From assembly GCF_009931695.1 (NCBI RefSeq), contig NZ_CP048000.1, positions 1,138,501-1,202,500 of the forward strand: 64,000 bases of DNA, written 5' to 3'. This document shows positions 45,883 through 56,087 of this stretch, in pieces. A model generated the notes under the pieces. It was not told where the DNA came from and did not search any database. It was given only the letters and a program-made list of their open reading frames with translations. The stretch comes from Anaerocolumna sedimenticola. GTDB lineage: Bacteria; Bacillota; Clostridia; Lachnospirales; Lachnospiraceae. How positions within the stretch are numbered: the first letter of the stretch is position 1; each line of letters opens with the position of its first letter. Made by a program: the position numbers and the translations under genes.

Positions 45883-47658
45883 ATGTCCGTTAATGCAATC
45901 CGGGACGACGAGAAATCTGTCAGCACCGGTAAATTAAAAACGCTGCTTCGGCTTTTTAAGTATTTATTAACTTATAGAAAAGAAATAATTCTCGTACTTA
46001 TTATAATGGCCGGTACGGTCTCAATCAGTTTAATTAACCCACTGATCGTGGAATATGCCATCGATGTTAACATAGCAAACCACGATATAAACGGGTTGGT
46101 AAGACTGGGTATCTTTGCAATCATATTAAACCTTATTTTTATATTTCTGGTTAAATTAAGAATGTATATAATGGCAAAAATATCAAACAACGTTCTTCTT
46201 ACCGTCCGGCAGGAACTTTATACCCATATACAGAAATTGAGTTTCAGCTTTTTTGACAGCCGGCCTACCGGTAAGATTCTTGCCAGAATTATCGGTGATG
46301 TCAACTCACTAAAAGATGTCTTATCGAATAGTGTTACCACTTTAATCCCTGATTTTATAACCATCCTCGCAGTTGTGGCTATTATGGTTATTAAAGATTA
46401 TAAACTGGCATTCGCTGCCATGATCAGTTTACCGATTATGATAATAGGTATGTGGCTGATCCAGATTTATTCTCACGTAAGATGGCAGATTTACCGTAAG
46501 AAAAATTCCAATCTGAATGCATTTATCCATGAAGATCTGTCAGGAATGCGGGTGGTACAAAGCTTTACGGCAGAGGGTGAAACAGCTGCTGCTTTTGATG
46601 AACTGCTTATGGAACACAGGGGGGCATTTGTAAAAGCCGTAGTATTAAATGACGCCTTTGGTCCGGTCATTGACTTCTGCTGGGGACTTGGTATGGTCTC
46701 TCTTTATTATGCCGGAGTTAAATTAACCGGCAGCAATGCTGTTCAGGTCGGTACCCTGATTGCTTTTGGAACTTATATCTCCATGTTCTGGCGGCCGATT
46801 ATGAATTTAAGTAATTTCTATAATCAAATGGTAACAAATATCTCCGGAGCGGAACGAATCTTTGAGATTATGGATACGAAACCTGAGATAACAGACAGAG
46901 ATACGGTGAAGGAGTTGCCGGATATTAAAGGAAATATCCGATTTGAACATGTGTCCTTTGCTTATGATAAAGATACCCAGGTTTTAAAGGATGTAAGCTT
47001 CCAGGTGAAAGCCGGGGAAACTATTGCACTGGTAGGTCCTACCGGTGCAGGTAAAACCACGGTAGTTAATTTAATCAGCCGTTTCTATGATATACAGGAA
47101 GGAAATATCTATATCGATAATTATAATGTTAAGGATGTTTCCATAGAAAGCCTGCGAAAACAGATGGGTATTATGACACAGGATAACTTCCTGTTTTCCG
47201 GTACCATAAAGGATAATATTCGTTATGGTAAGCTGGATGCAACAGACGAAGAAATCATTGCCGCAGCAAAAGCAGTAAATGCCCATGAATTTATTATAAA
47301 ATCGGAAAAAGGTTATGATACGGAATTAAAAGAGCGAGGTGCCGGTTTATCCGTGGGCCAAAGACAGCTTCTCGCTTTTGCCAGAACCATGGTATCCATG
47401 CCAAAAATACTGATTCTGGACGAAGCCACCTCAAGTATTGATACCCATACCGAACTTTTAGTTCAGCAGGGAATTGAAAATTTACTAAAAGGAAGAACTT
47501 CCTTTGTTATTGCACACCGTTTATCAACGATACAGAAAGCAGACCGGATTTTCGTCATTGATGAGGGTGGAATCAAAGAACAGGGAAATGCAAAGGAATT
47601 ACTGGCCAAGAAAGGTATGTATTACAACCTGTATATGGCACAGTTTAAAAATGTATAA
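45883..47658 (+). CDS. ABC exporter half-transporter, catalytic partner (BmrD-like)
   Basis: A 591-residue type IV ABC exporter. Six spans are followed by a nucleotide-binding domain with Walker A GPTGAGKTTV, Walker B ILILDEATSSID (normal Glu) and H loop VIAHRLS. The signature is LSVGQRQ in place of LSGGQ. In a heterodimer the altered signature faces the altered Walker B of the first subunit, so all the changes fall in one composite site, as in BmrCD, LmrCD or TM287/288. GGGAGGG precedes the ATG. Confidence 0.92.
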   Translation: MSVNAIRDDEKSVSTGKLKTLLRLFKYLLTYRKEIILVLIIMAGTVSISLINPLIVEYAIDVNIANHDINGLVRLGIFAIILNLIFIFLVKLRMYIMAKISNNVLLTVRQELYTHIQKLSFSFFDSRPTGKILARIIGDVNSLKDVLSNSVTTLIPDFITILAVVAIMVIKDYKLAFAAMISLPIMIIGMWLIQIYSHVRWQIYRKKNSNLNAFIHEDLSGMRVVQSFTAEGETAAAFDELLMEHRGAFVKAVVLNDAFGPVIDFCWGLGMVSLYYAGVKLTGSNAVQVGTLIAFGTYISMFWRPIMNLSNFYNQMVTNISGAERIFEIMDTKPEITDRDTVKELPDIKGNIRFEHVSFAYDKDTQVLKDVSFQVKAGETIALVGPTGAGKTTVVNLISRFYDIQEGNIYIDNYNVKDVSIESLRKQMGIMTQDNFLFSGTIKDNIRYGKLDATDEEIIAAAKAVNAHEFIIKSEKGYDTELKERGAGLSVGQRQLLAFARTMVSMPKILILDEATSSIDTHTELLVQQGIENLLKGRTSFVIAHRLSTIQKADRIFVIDEGGIKEQGNAKELLAKKGMYYNLYMAQFKNV

Positions 47659-47727
47659 AAGCGTTATAACTAGCTATCATAAACTATTCCGTGCTTATAT
47701 TGATGTTCTAGGCAGTCAAAAAACAGA

Positions 47728-47770
47728 CCTTACCATGTACTTTTTTCTTTACTATGGTAAGGCCTTCTTT
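47728..47770 (+). terminator. Terminator of the exporter operon
   Basis: CCTTACCAT/ATGGTAAGG (9-bp perfect stem, 17-base loop) is followed by CCTTCTTT. It starts 70 bp after the second exporter stop. Confidence 0.75.
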
Positions 47771-47947
47771 ATAACTATAAGTATGAATAGACCTTCATAG
47801 GTTTTTCTTATCTTTGAGCGGTTATTATCAAATATCCTTTACGGTAAATAACACCAAATACTAATTAGATAATGAGAATACAAATATAAGTAATATTAAC
47901 TTTTCAGATTACTTATGGTATAATATTACAAAAAAAGAGTACCGTTT

Positions 47948-48019
47948 ATGGCATTATTATGTTTGATAAGTTTTGCTTTTGGTTTAATTATTTTTAGATC
48001 AATTCCATGTAAATATTAA
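47948..48019 (+). CDS. Possible 23-residue hydrophobic peptide
   Basis: The ORF reads MALLCLISFAFGLIIFRSIP plus three residues, one membrane helix with a basic end. Upstream is the extended -10 TGGTATAAT (47917-47924). The ribosome binding site is weak (AAAGAG). Small peptides of this build can be type I toxins or membrane regulators, but chance cannot be excluded. The rest of the 437-bp gap around it shows nothing else. Confidence 0.3.
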   Translation: MALLCLISFAFGLIIFRSIPCKY

Positions 48020-48095
48020 AAAGTGGTTACTACCAATTCTGCCATCACTTCTTCCTATATATTTTTGTCTGATAATCTATGCGATTTTACTAAAT

Positions 48096-49814
48096 CTATA
48101 GTCTTGTATCCCACATTCCGCAGAATGAATCAACTGGGTCTTTTCCTTTAAATTCACTTCTTCCAAGTATTTTATCCATCACCGCATCAACATTGGCCTT
48201 TTTAAACTTGTATGCATTAATATAAGTCCGTATTCTGGGTACATCGATTAAATGATAGGGATTTGCAAATGATATAAATATAGTTGGGATGTCTGCCTGG
48301 TAATTCGGACAGTTTACACCCATAGGCTGTGCCCATTCAATGCGGACTACTGTCTGATTACTTTTTGTAATCATATTACCCACATATAAAAGCAGGTCAT
48401 ATTTATCCAGCATATCCTGATATTTTGACAATCTTCCCTCTAACCCTTTGGGTGCTTCGAATACATCTACAAGAAACCCTTCTTTTTCAAGTGCTTCTTT
48501 CATGGTTTCGGTTACATCTTCACCACCTGCATATCCAAGGGCATTTTCACCGGAAATAATGGGATAAAGGAGCACTCTCTTATAGTCTTCTACTTTTAGC
48601 GGAATCAAACCCTGTTTATTTTTAACCAAGGTTACCGCTTTATCCGAGCAATCCAGTTCCATATCTTTATGTTCCTTACAGCCAACAATTTCTCTGGCTT
48701 TATCTATATCCGGTATCAGGGTTCCCTCTATCTGCTTCTTGTGAAGTTTAAGCGCTGCTTTTAATCCAAGTATTCTTAGAACTGCTTCATTAAGGCGCTC
48801 TGTAGTAATCGTCCCGTCTTCTACTCCGGCTTTCATATATTCATAATCTTCTTCCAAATTCTTTGTAAAAAGGAACATATCACATCCTGCTGCAATGGTA
48901 TAAGGTACTGCTTTTTTTCGGCTCATAGGAATGCACATACCTGCCATGGTTGTTGCATCGGTTACAATCATTCCGTTAAACCCTAATTTTTCTCTTAATA
49001 ATCCATTGATTAATTCCGGTGCTAAGGTAGCCGGCATAATATCTTCATCTTTGATACCCTGTTTTAATTTCCTGCTGTATGCCGGCTGCATGATATGCCC
49101 TATCATAACAGTCATAGCCCCTGCATCGATGCAGGCTTTATAAACTTCACCATATGTTGCATCCCATTCTTCACAGGAAAGGGAATTGATACTGGTAACC
49201 AGATGCTGGTCTCTTTCATCCACTCCATCTCCGGGGAAATGTTTAATGGATACCGCCATACCCTGTTCCTGGCAGGCTTTTGTATAAGCCAGGCCGCATT
49301 CTTTTACCAGGTTATCATCGGAACTGAACAATCTTGTTGCCATAATGGGATTCCTGAAATTTTTATCAATATCGATAACGGGTGCAAATGCCCAATTTGC
49401 ACCTACTGCAGTGCCTTCTCTTGCGCATACATAACCCATTTTTCCGGCAAATTCAGAAGTTCCTGCCGCTGCTGCCTGCATATTCGGACCGATGTTGGTC
49501 CCCTCTTTGATTAACCCATCCCCTCCAGCTTCAAAATTAGCTGAAATCAATAACGGAATCTTTGTATTTTCCTGCATACAGGTAATTGTTCTGCATATTT
49601 CCTCCAGTGGCATAGGCCTTCCCATACAACCGCCGATTTTATACTTAGTTACATAAGACTTTAACACATCTTCTTCACTGCTATAGGCGATCAGGCAAAA
49701 TAACTGGCCTATCTTTTCCTCCGTAGTCATCCCCTCCAAGGTGCTTTTAACCCAGTTTACATCCTCGCTTGCTAGATGAAACGGTTTCTTTTCCAATAAA
49801 TTATAATCTAACAT
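48096..49814 (-). CDS. Glycoside hydrolase family 3 (beta-N-acetylhexosaminidase-like)
   Basis: 572 residues from the ATG at 49814 behind AAGGAGG. A longer frame to 49856 is unsupported. The barrel domain has the NagZ-type motif KHFPGDGVDERDQH (the Asp/His general-acid loop) and the nucleophile Asp in GMIVTDATTMAG. A second alpha/beta domain follows from residue 390. There is no signal peptide, so it works in the cytoplasm on imported GlcNAc- or glucose-type beta-glycosides or phosphorolytic substrates. It precedes nothing in the same operon but follows beta-phosphoglucomutase by 118 bp on the same strand. Confidence 0.9.
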   Translation of the reverse strand: MLDYNLLEKKPFHLASEDVNWVKSTLEGMTTEEKIGQLFCLIAYSSEEDVLKSYVTKYKIGGCMGRPMPLEEICRTITCMQENTKIPLLISANFEAGGDGLIKEGTNIGPNMQAAAAGTSEFAGKMGYVCAREGTAVGANWAFAPVIDIDKNFRNPIMATRLFSSDDNLVKECGLAYTKACQEQGMAVSIKHFPGDGVDERDQHLVTSINSLSCEEWDATYGEVYKACIDAGAMTVMIGHIMQPAYSRKLKQGIKDEDIMPATLAPELINGLLREKLGFNGMIVTDATTMAGMCIPMSRKKAVPYTIAAGCDMFLFTKNLEEDYEYMKAGVEDGTITTERLNEAVLRILGLKAALKLHKKQIEGTLIPDIDKAREIVGCKEHKDMELDCSDKAVTLVKNKQGLIPLKVEDYKRVLLYPIISGENALGYAGGEDVTETMKEALEKEGFLVDVFEAPKGLEGRLSKYQDMLDKYDLLLYVGNMITKSNQTVVRIEWAQPMGVNCPNYQADIPTIFISFANPYHLIDVPRIRTYINAYKFKKANVDAVMDKILGRSEFKGKDPVDSFCGMWDTRL

Positions 49815-49932
49815 AATAACCTCCTTTTTTATAATAAAATAGGATTCGATTGTCAAAAGCCAATTTAAAATTATGGTTCGTCAATTTACACAATTTTATT
49901 TCTTGGCCTCGTGATACCGAATCACTCCAAAT

Positions 49933-50586
49933 CTACAGCTGGTTCATTAAATCATCAATCGTTATATGAAAAAGCCCCGGAATACAGATATCCGCGTTGG
50001 GCAGATTTTCCTTTCGCCCGATCCCTATCGCTTTCATTCCGCCATTATGTGCGGCATCTACTCCTGCTTTAGCATCTTCAAAAACGATACAGGCCTCTTT
50101 TTTTAGTCCCAGCTCTTTCGCACCCAGTAAAAATACTTCCGGATCCGGTTTGGCAGTATTTACTTTTGTCCCGTCAATAATAGCATCAAAAGTATCTGTT
50201 AACATTAATCTTGATAAGATTACCCCTGCATTTTTACTGGCTGAACCTAACGCGATTTTATATCCCTTTTTTCTGGCATCATTTAAAAATTCATTAACCC
50301 CGGGTAACACTTCTTCCTGTTTTAATTTATAGATATATTCCAAATAAATATTATTTTTTATGGTGCAATATTTTTCTTTTTCTTCTTTGGATAACTCTAA
50401 TCCACCAATCTCCAGTATGATTTCAAACGACCGCATACGGCTTACACCTTTTAATCTTTCATTATCTTTTTCCGTAAAAGGTATCTTAAGTTTTTCTGCT
50501 AACTCTTTCCATGCAAGATAATGATATTTAGCCGTATCCACAATTACTCCGTCCAGATCAAATAACAAACCTTTTATCTCATCCAA
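49933..50586 (-). CDS. pgmB: Beta-phosphoglucomutase (HAD family)
   Basis: A 217-residue phosphomutase interconverting beta-glucose 1-phosphate and glucose 6-phosphate. The HAD motifs are LLFDLDGVIVDTAKYHY (nucleophile and acid/base Asp), GSASKN, KPDPEVF and EDAKAGVDAA. The start is a TTG behind GGGAGGAG. The enzyme normally follows an inverting disaccharide phosphorylase, and none is visible here. Its partner GH3 gene is downstream. Confidence 0.92.
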   Translation of the reverse strand: MDEIKGLLFDLDGVIVDTAKYHYLAWKELAEKLKIPFTEKDNERLKGVSRMRSFEIILEIGGLELSKEEKEKYCTIKNNIYLEYIYKLKQEEVLPGVNEFLNDARKKGYKIALGSASKNAGVILSRLMLTDTFDAIIDGTKVNTAKPDPEVFLLGAKELGLKKEACIVFEDAKAGVDAAHNGGMKAIGIGRKENLPNADICIPGLFHITIDDLMNQL

Positions 50587-50870
50587 TACTAACTCCTCCC
50601 TTTTCTTACTATTAAGCAGGTAATTGCGACACTATATTGTTTCACCGTTTTTAACCAGTGTTTATATAATATAATCATACAGTAATGATATTTTCTAAAC
50701 AATGCTAAAACAATAGGATTTATATGCTGATTTCTGCTGTTTTTATTACTCACTGAATAATTTCAGTTTAAACCAATCGTAAAAACTTGCAGTTATTCTT
50801 GTCAACGCCATCTTCATATGCTATATTTGGCTATAAGTAAACCATTTATCAGTTAAGACAGAGGTGAAAT

Positions 50871-53380
50871 ATGAACAGTAATCATGAATTAATTGAATAC
50901 AGCAAAAACCTTCCCATAAAACTGTTTTGTGAACGTATCGGAAGTGTACAAAAACACTGGCATAGAAGTATTGAACTTCTTCTCGTCTTATCCGGTGATT
51001 TGGAAGTATTGGTAGAAGATGAGCAATTTACACTGAAAGAAAATGATCTGATCCTGATTAATTCCAATCAGGTACATGAGACTTATAGTAAGGATTGTGT
51101 ATTGATAGCTTTGCAGGTTCGTCTGTCCATGTTTCACATGGACTGGCTTAATTCAGAAAATGTATTTTTTCAATGTAACTCATGTATACAAGGAAATAAT
51201 GAACATTTTGATTATATCCGGGAGATTATTGCAAAGTTGATTGAACTAAATACCAGTACGGTATCATGCAACCAATTACTATGTTTTTCTTATGTCTGCC
51301 GTCTGATATATGAGTTACTTAGACATTTTAAAGCAGAACAGCCGTCCGTAATCCGCACCCAGAAACAAATGGAACGCCTGCAGAACATTATTGAATATAT
51401 TGAAAATAATTTTAACAGGGAAATTACCCTGAATGAATTAGCCGGAACTGTATATCTTTCACCCTCCTATTTGTCCCATTTTTTTGAAAAGAATATGAAT
51501 ATCTCAATTACTAATTATTTAACCAAAATAAGAATTGAACATTCTATTGACTTTTTACTTAACACTGATTATTCCATAGAAAAAATAGCTGAACTTTGCG
51601 GTTTTTCAAACCCCCGATCCTATGCTTCATTTTTCCGTAAGCAGTATAATAAACTTCCCAGCCAGTTCCGGAAAGAGAAAAAGGGTGAGTATCTTCCTTT
51701 AGATCGGTTGGATCCTGCTCAGAATAGCAGTTATTTAAACTTAGACAAATACGATTTTTTTGGCAAACTTTCCACATATCTTAACAATACCGATACGAAA
51801 AACGATATGGAACTTTACAATGTCAAAGTAAATATAGGCAATATTTCAACCAGGGTGACTGTACCTTTTACGAACCCTGCACTGACTTTTTGCTCTGTCG
51901 GCCGTGCTCAGGAAATATTATATCGAAACATACAGGAAATGCTGATTATACAGCAAAAAGAAATCGGTTTTCGTTACATAAAATTTCATGGTATTTTTGA
52001 TGATGCGTTAATGGTTTACCGTGAAGATTCCACGGGAAATCCTGTCCTAAATTTTAATATGGTAGATGAAATATTGGATTTTTTGCTGAGTATACAGTTG
52101 TACCCCCTGATACAATTTTCATTTATGCCAAAAGCTCTGGCTAAAACGCCTGAAAAGGAATTTTTCGCGGTTCCTTTTATTATGAGCGAACCAAAAGATT
52201 ATACCAAATGGGAATACCTGGTAACCCAGTTTACGGAACACATTCTGAATCGATATGGACTTTCAGAAACCTCCAATTGGATTTTTACTTTCTGGAATGA
52301 AACCCTGTCAAATTTTCCTTTCGATTTTAAAAACCGTGAAATATCGCTTCAATTATATAAAGTAACCAGAAATACGGTAAAAAAAGTAAATCCTCTTTTT
52401 CAATTTGCAAATACCTCATATATAAACAGCAGTATGTCTTCCGATACTTTGCAGTATGTTCTAACCTATATGGAAGATAATGATTGTAAACCGGATGTAT
52501 ATTTATTTCATTTTTATCCTACTACTAATTCACATTGGAATAAACTAAAAGAATTTGATCATGATACTTTTATGGAATATATCTCAAATAACAGTCCTGC
52601 CTTAAATAATGACCCCGATGCCTTCGGAACATATCTGGACATGCTGAATGATAAACTGCCTGACCGGAGTAAAAAACCCCTCTATATAACCGAATGGAAT
52701 CTCAGCCCTTCTCACCGGGAGTTACTTAATGATACCTGTTATGCTGCTGCCTATTTTATCAGGAATATCCTTATAAACTATAATAAAGCAGACAGTTTCT
52801 GTCATTGGTCCCTTTCCGATTGGATGGAAGAACTATCTTTTCCTTCCCAACTTTTTCATGGTGGCGTAGGGCATTTTACAAAAAACGGCATAAAAAAACC
52901 TGCTTATTATTCCTACCTCTTTTTATCAAAACTAAAAGAAGAGTTGGTAGCGCAGGGTGATAGTTATTTTATAACCAAAAATAAAAATAATGAAAACTAT
53001 AGCATTATTTTATATAATTACTGTCAGTTTTCTGATCTTTACAGTAAAGGTTTAAATTTTAATTTTTCCTATACCAGCCGTTATGAAGTTTTCCCTGACG
53101 AGTCAAAGAAAGAACTTAAATTTTCCTTATCCGGTATGGAAAACGGGGAATACAGAGTAACGGAAGAAATCGTAAACCGTAACTATGGAAGCTGTTATGA
53201 TAAGTGGGTGGAAATGGGGCTGTCCCTTTGGAAACAAAAGAAGAGGTTGAAACCTTAAAACAGTTATCCCATCCATTTTTAAAAAAATCCATTTCTTCCG
53301 TTACAAATCAGGCACTGGATTACGAGACCGTATTAGAACCTCATGAAATTCGGTTAATACAGATATCGAAAAGAGATTGA
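50871..53380 (+). pseudogene. AraC regulator fused to GH39-like domain, frameshifted near the end
   Basis: Residues 1-140 form an AraC-type cupin (HRSIELLLVLSGDLEVLVED). Residues 165-270 are a double helix-turn-helix (EKIAELCGFSNPRSYASFF). Residues 300-780 resemble a GH39 beta-xylosidase barrel, with acid/base-region FWNETLSN and second-Glu region YITEWNLSP. As read it stops at 53258 after WVEMGLSLWKQKKRLKP. With a fifth G in the run 53216-53219 the frame runs to 53380, giving GAVPLETKEEVETLKQLSHP and the usual family end EPHEIRLIQI, 836 residues. It probably senses a xyloside-like ligand and controls a sugar operon. Confidence 0.87.
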
Positions 53381-53493
53381 CGTATCAATTCCTGTTGGAC
53401 TACAACAACACCTGCAAAATGAATACTGTTAACTTTAATTAATATTAAGTTAGTTTTAGAACTGCAGACTTAATAAGATTTTCTGCCGGTACT

Positions 53494-54933
53494 TTAAAAT
53501 CTTTTTGGTAAGGTTATGATAAAGGTTGTCCCTTTTGTTAGCTGGGATCTTACCTTTATTCTTCCCGTATGGCCTAAAATAATTAATTTTGCAATGGATA
53601 AACCGAGACCATGACCGTATATTTTTTCATTTCTTACCTGGTCTGAACGATAGAACCTTTCAAAAATATTGTCAACGTCTTTTCGGGTCATACCAATACC
53701 GGTATCCTGCACCGTAATTACACAATCTCCGTCATCATTTTGGCATTTTATCGTAATGGTATCACCATCCCTGGTATACTTAACAGCATTGTCTATAAAT
53801 ACACGGATTGCTTGTTTCAGAGCCTGTTTGTCACCATATACGATTATATCTTCTAAAACTGGACTTTCAATACTTCGGTTTGCAGTGACCAAACGGGTTT
53901 CTTTCACCATTTCTTCTACGACGTGGCACATATTAAACTTAACTTTTTCAAGTTTTAAAGTTTTTTTATCATGCCTGGATAAGAAAAGCAGCTTTTCCAC
54001 CAAATCCTGCATAGATTTTGCTTCATTATTAATTGCTTCTATGGATTCCAGTAATACCTCTTCGTCCTTGGTTCCCCAACGGCTTAAAAGGTTTCCATAA
54101 CCCTGTATTACGGCAATGGGAGTACGAAGTTCATGGGAGGCATCCGAAACAAATTGCTTCTGGCTTTCATAAGAAACTTCAATACGGTCTAACATACTGT
54201 TTATCACATTTGCCAGGTCTTTTAATTCATTTTTTGTACCTTCTACGTTTAACCTCTGACTATGAAGATTATTAACAGTAAGGTGATTGGCGGAAGCAGA
54301 CATTTCATATATTGGTTCTAATAATTTCTGATCACTTTTCTTTCCTTGTTTAATAATAATATAAACCAAAACAAGATAAAGGATTATCATAAATCCTAAA
54401 AGCCAATCAAGTTTCTCACCGCTCTCTTCCAGATTATATTGAAAGTATAACTTATATGTTTCATCGCCGGTCGTAATCTCTCTATTCTCTGAAATTATAA
54501 TAATTGGCATGAATACGTTATCATTCCTCTGATAAGTAATGTATCCAAAGATTTTTTTGTCACCGGAGTAATCCTTCCCTGTATCATTATAAATTACCGA
54601 TTTCGTATCTTTATTGATAATTTTTAATGTAAAACCATCAATTATATATGGGTTAAGAATTTTGTTGTTTTGGCTTTTTCCATTATTTTTAAAATTTTCC
54701 ATGATACGATCCGCTTTTTTATTATAATTTCTCCATTCTGCTCCATAATACAACATGGAAAATATAATAGCAAAGACTGCTCCGTTTATAATTAAAAGCT
54801 TTAAATAATGAAGGGAAATGCGAAACGCTATTGAGAATCGAAATTTTCCAAGCCATTCTTCCTTTTTTCTTCTGAATGGCAATACAATCTTAATTAATAA
54901 CTGTCTTATACTTTCTCTCAAATTAAATTTCAT
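53494..54933 (-). CDS. Sensor histidine kinase with HAMP
   Basis: A 479-residue membrane kinase. Spans lie near residues 40-63 and 180-198, enclosing a 115-residue extracytoplasmic sensor. HAMP, the H box SDASHELRTPIAVIQGYGNL, an N box with FIDNAVKYTRDGD, G1 DTGIGM and G2 HGLGLSIAK follow. Its start overlaps the regulator stop by 11 bp, so they are co-translated. The stimulus is unknown. Confidence 0.94.
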   Translation of the reverse strand: MKFNLRESIRQLLIKIVLPFRRKKEEWLGKFRFSIAFRISLHYLKLLIINGAVFAIIFSMLYYGAEWRNYNKKADRIMENFKNNGKSQNNKILNPYIIDGFTLKIINKDTKSVIYNDTGKDYSGDKKIFGYITYQRNDNVFMPIIIISENREITTGDETYKLYFQYNLEESGEKLDWLLGFMIILYLVLVYIIIKQGKKSDQKLLEPIYEMSASANHLTVNNLHSQRLNVEGTKNELKDLANVINSMLDRIEVSYESQKQFVSDASHELRTPIAVIQGYGNLLSRWGTKDEEVLLESIEAINNEAKSMQDLVEKLLFLSRHDKKTLKLEKVKFNMCHVVEEMVKETRLVTANRSIESPVLEDIIVYGDKQALKQAIRVFIDNAVKYTRDGDTITIKCQNDDGDCVITVQDTGIGMTRKDVDNIFERFYRSDQVRNEKIYGHGLGLSIAKLIILGHTGRIKVRSQLTKGTTFIITLPKRF

Positions 54934-55606
54934 CCTTAATAATATAACCTACCCCTCGCACTGTATTAATTAAATGAATTCCGTATTTATCATCAATTTT
55001 CTGTCTGAGATAGCGGACATATACATCCACCACATTGGTATCTCCAAGATATTCGTAATCCCACACATTATTCAGTAGCTGCTCTCTTGTAATAGCAATG
55101 TTTTTATTTCGAATCAAATATTCCAATAATTCATATTCTTTTTTAGTCAGAGTTACTTCTTCTTCTCCGTAATATGCACTATGGCTTGATAAATTAAGTT
55201 TTAGATTACCGATCTGAAGCAGGTCTGCTTTGGGTTGTATTAATTTGGAGTGTCTGTTTAATGATACACGGATTCTTGCCAGAAGTTCTTCAATTGCAAA
55301 TGGCTTAGTCATATAATCATCCGCGCCTATATCCAAACCGGCTACTTTATCCGTAACATCATCTTTCGCCGTCAGCATAATAACAGGAACTGCAGATTCC
55401 ATTCTGATTCTTCTGCATACTTCAATTCCGCTAATACCGGGAAGCATAATATCAAGAAGCACTAAATCAACATTTTTCTGCAGCGCTTTTTCCAGTCCTG
55501 TTCTTCCGTCTGCTGCTATTTCTACCTCATATCCTTCGTATTTAAGTTCCAATTCTACAAATCTTGCTATTTTGCTTTCATCTTCTACAATTAATATTTT
55601 CGCCAT
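54923..55606 (-). CDS. OmpR-family response regulator
   Basis: A 227-residue regulator. The receiver has E8-D9 and acceptor Asp in LVLLDIMLPGISGIEV, Thr in VIMLTAKDD and Lys in YMTKPF. A winged-helix Trans_reg_C domain (LTKKEYELLEYLIRNKN, VDVYVRYLRQKID) completes it. It is paired with the HAMP kinase behind it. No target operon is adjacent. Confidence 0.95.
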   Translation of the reverse strand: MAKILIVEDESKIARFVELELKYEGYEVEIAADGRTGLEKALQKNVDLVLLDIMLPGISGIEVCRRIRMESAVPVIMLTAKDDVTDKVAGLDIGADDYMTKPFAIEELLARIRVSLNRHSKLIQPKADLLQIGNLKLNLSSHSAYYGEEEVTLTKKEYELLEYLIRNKNIAITREQLLNNVWDYEYLGDTNVVDVYVRYLRQKIDDKYGIHLINTVRGVGYIIKDEI

Positions 55607-56087
55607 ACTATATAACTCCTCCTATTACAAAAAAAATATCTATCACCATTCTATCGGTTAAATAAATATTTTTCAATAACTATATATTAAAGTTTTATTA
55701 GAAATAGAAAATTTATTGATTATCTTACAGCGTAACTATTGATAATTTTAGTGTATAGGATTTTTGCTCTAGCTCTGACGCTCTGTCACTTTAGTGGAAA
55801 TCCACCTATGGAGCGTCATGGGCAATCTGCCCGGTAAGGCTTTTTATTTCAAAGGAAAGTTCAGAGAACTTTCCTTTGAATAAAATAGACCCCATTTCCT
55901 CCGATTATAAACAAGTTTTTTAATTTACATTACTTTACTTATCTATAATTGGTAAAATACAGGGTCTATTAAATCAAATGTCTTTCACTACTCTTTAAAG
56001 AATAATAATAGTAATACATAAAAAATAAAGAAATAAGTTGAGACATATTAAATATAAACTAAAAGATAATAATGTATAAGTTATAAA
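55607..56087. other. Gene-free stretch of 481 bp with stacked palindromes
   Basis: Apart from the palindromic element at 55777-55880 it is very AT-rich (56000-56080 is almost pure A/T). No supported ORF was found. It separates transketolase from the regulator. Confidence 0.6.
55777..55880. repeat. Three adjacent palindromes (REP-like element)
   Basis: GACGCTC...GAGCGTC (55777-55817) encloses TAGTGGA/TCCACCTA. GGGCA-ATC-TGCCC follows near 55820-55832, and then a perfect 15-bp stem TTCAAAGGAAAGTTC/GAACTTTCCTTTGAA with a 3-base loop (55848-55880). The last shares the core TTTCAAAGGA with the palindrome at 10254. It may be an interspersed element and may also terminate transcription. Confidence 0.65.
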
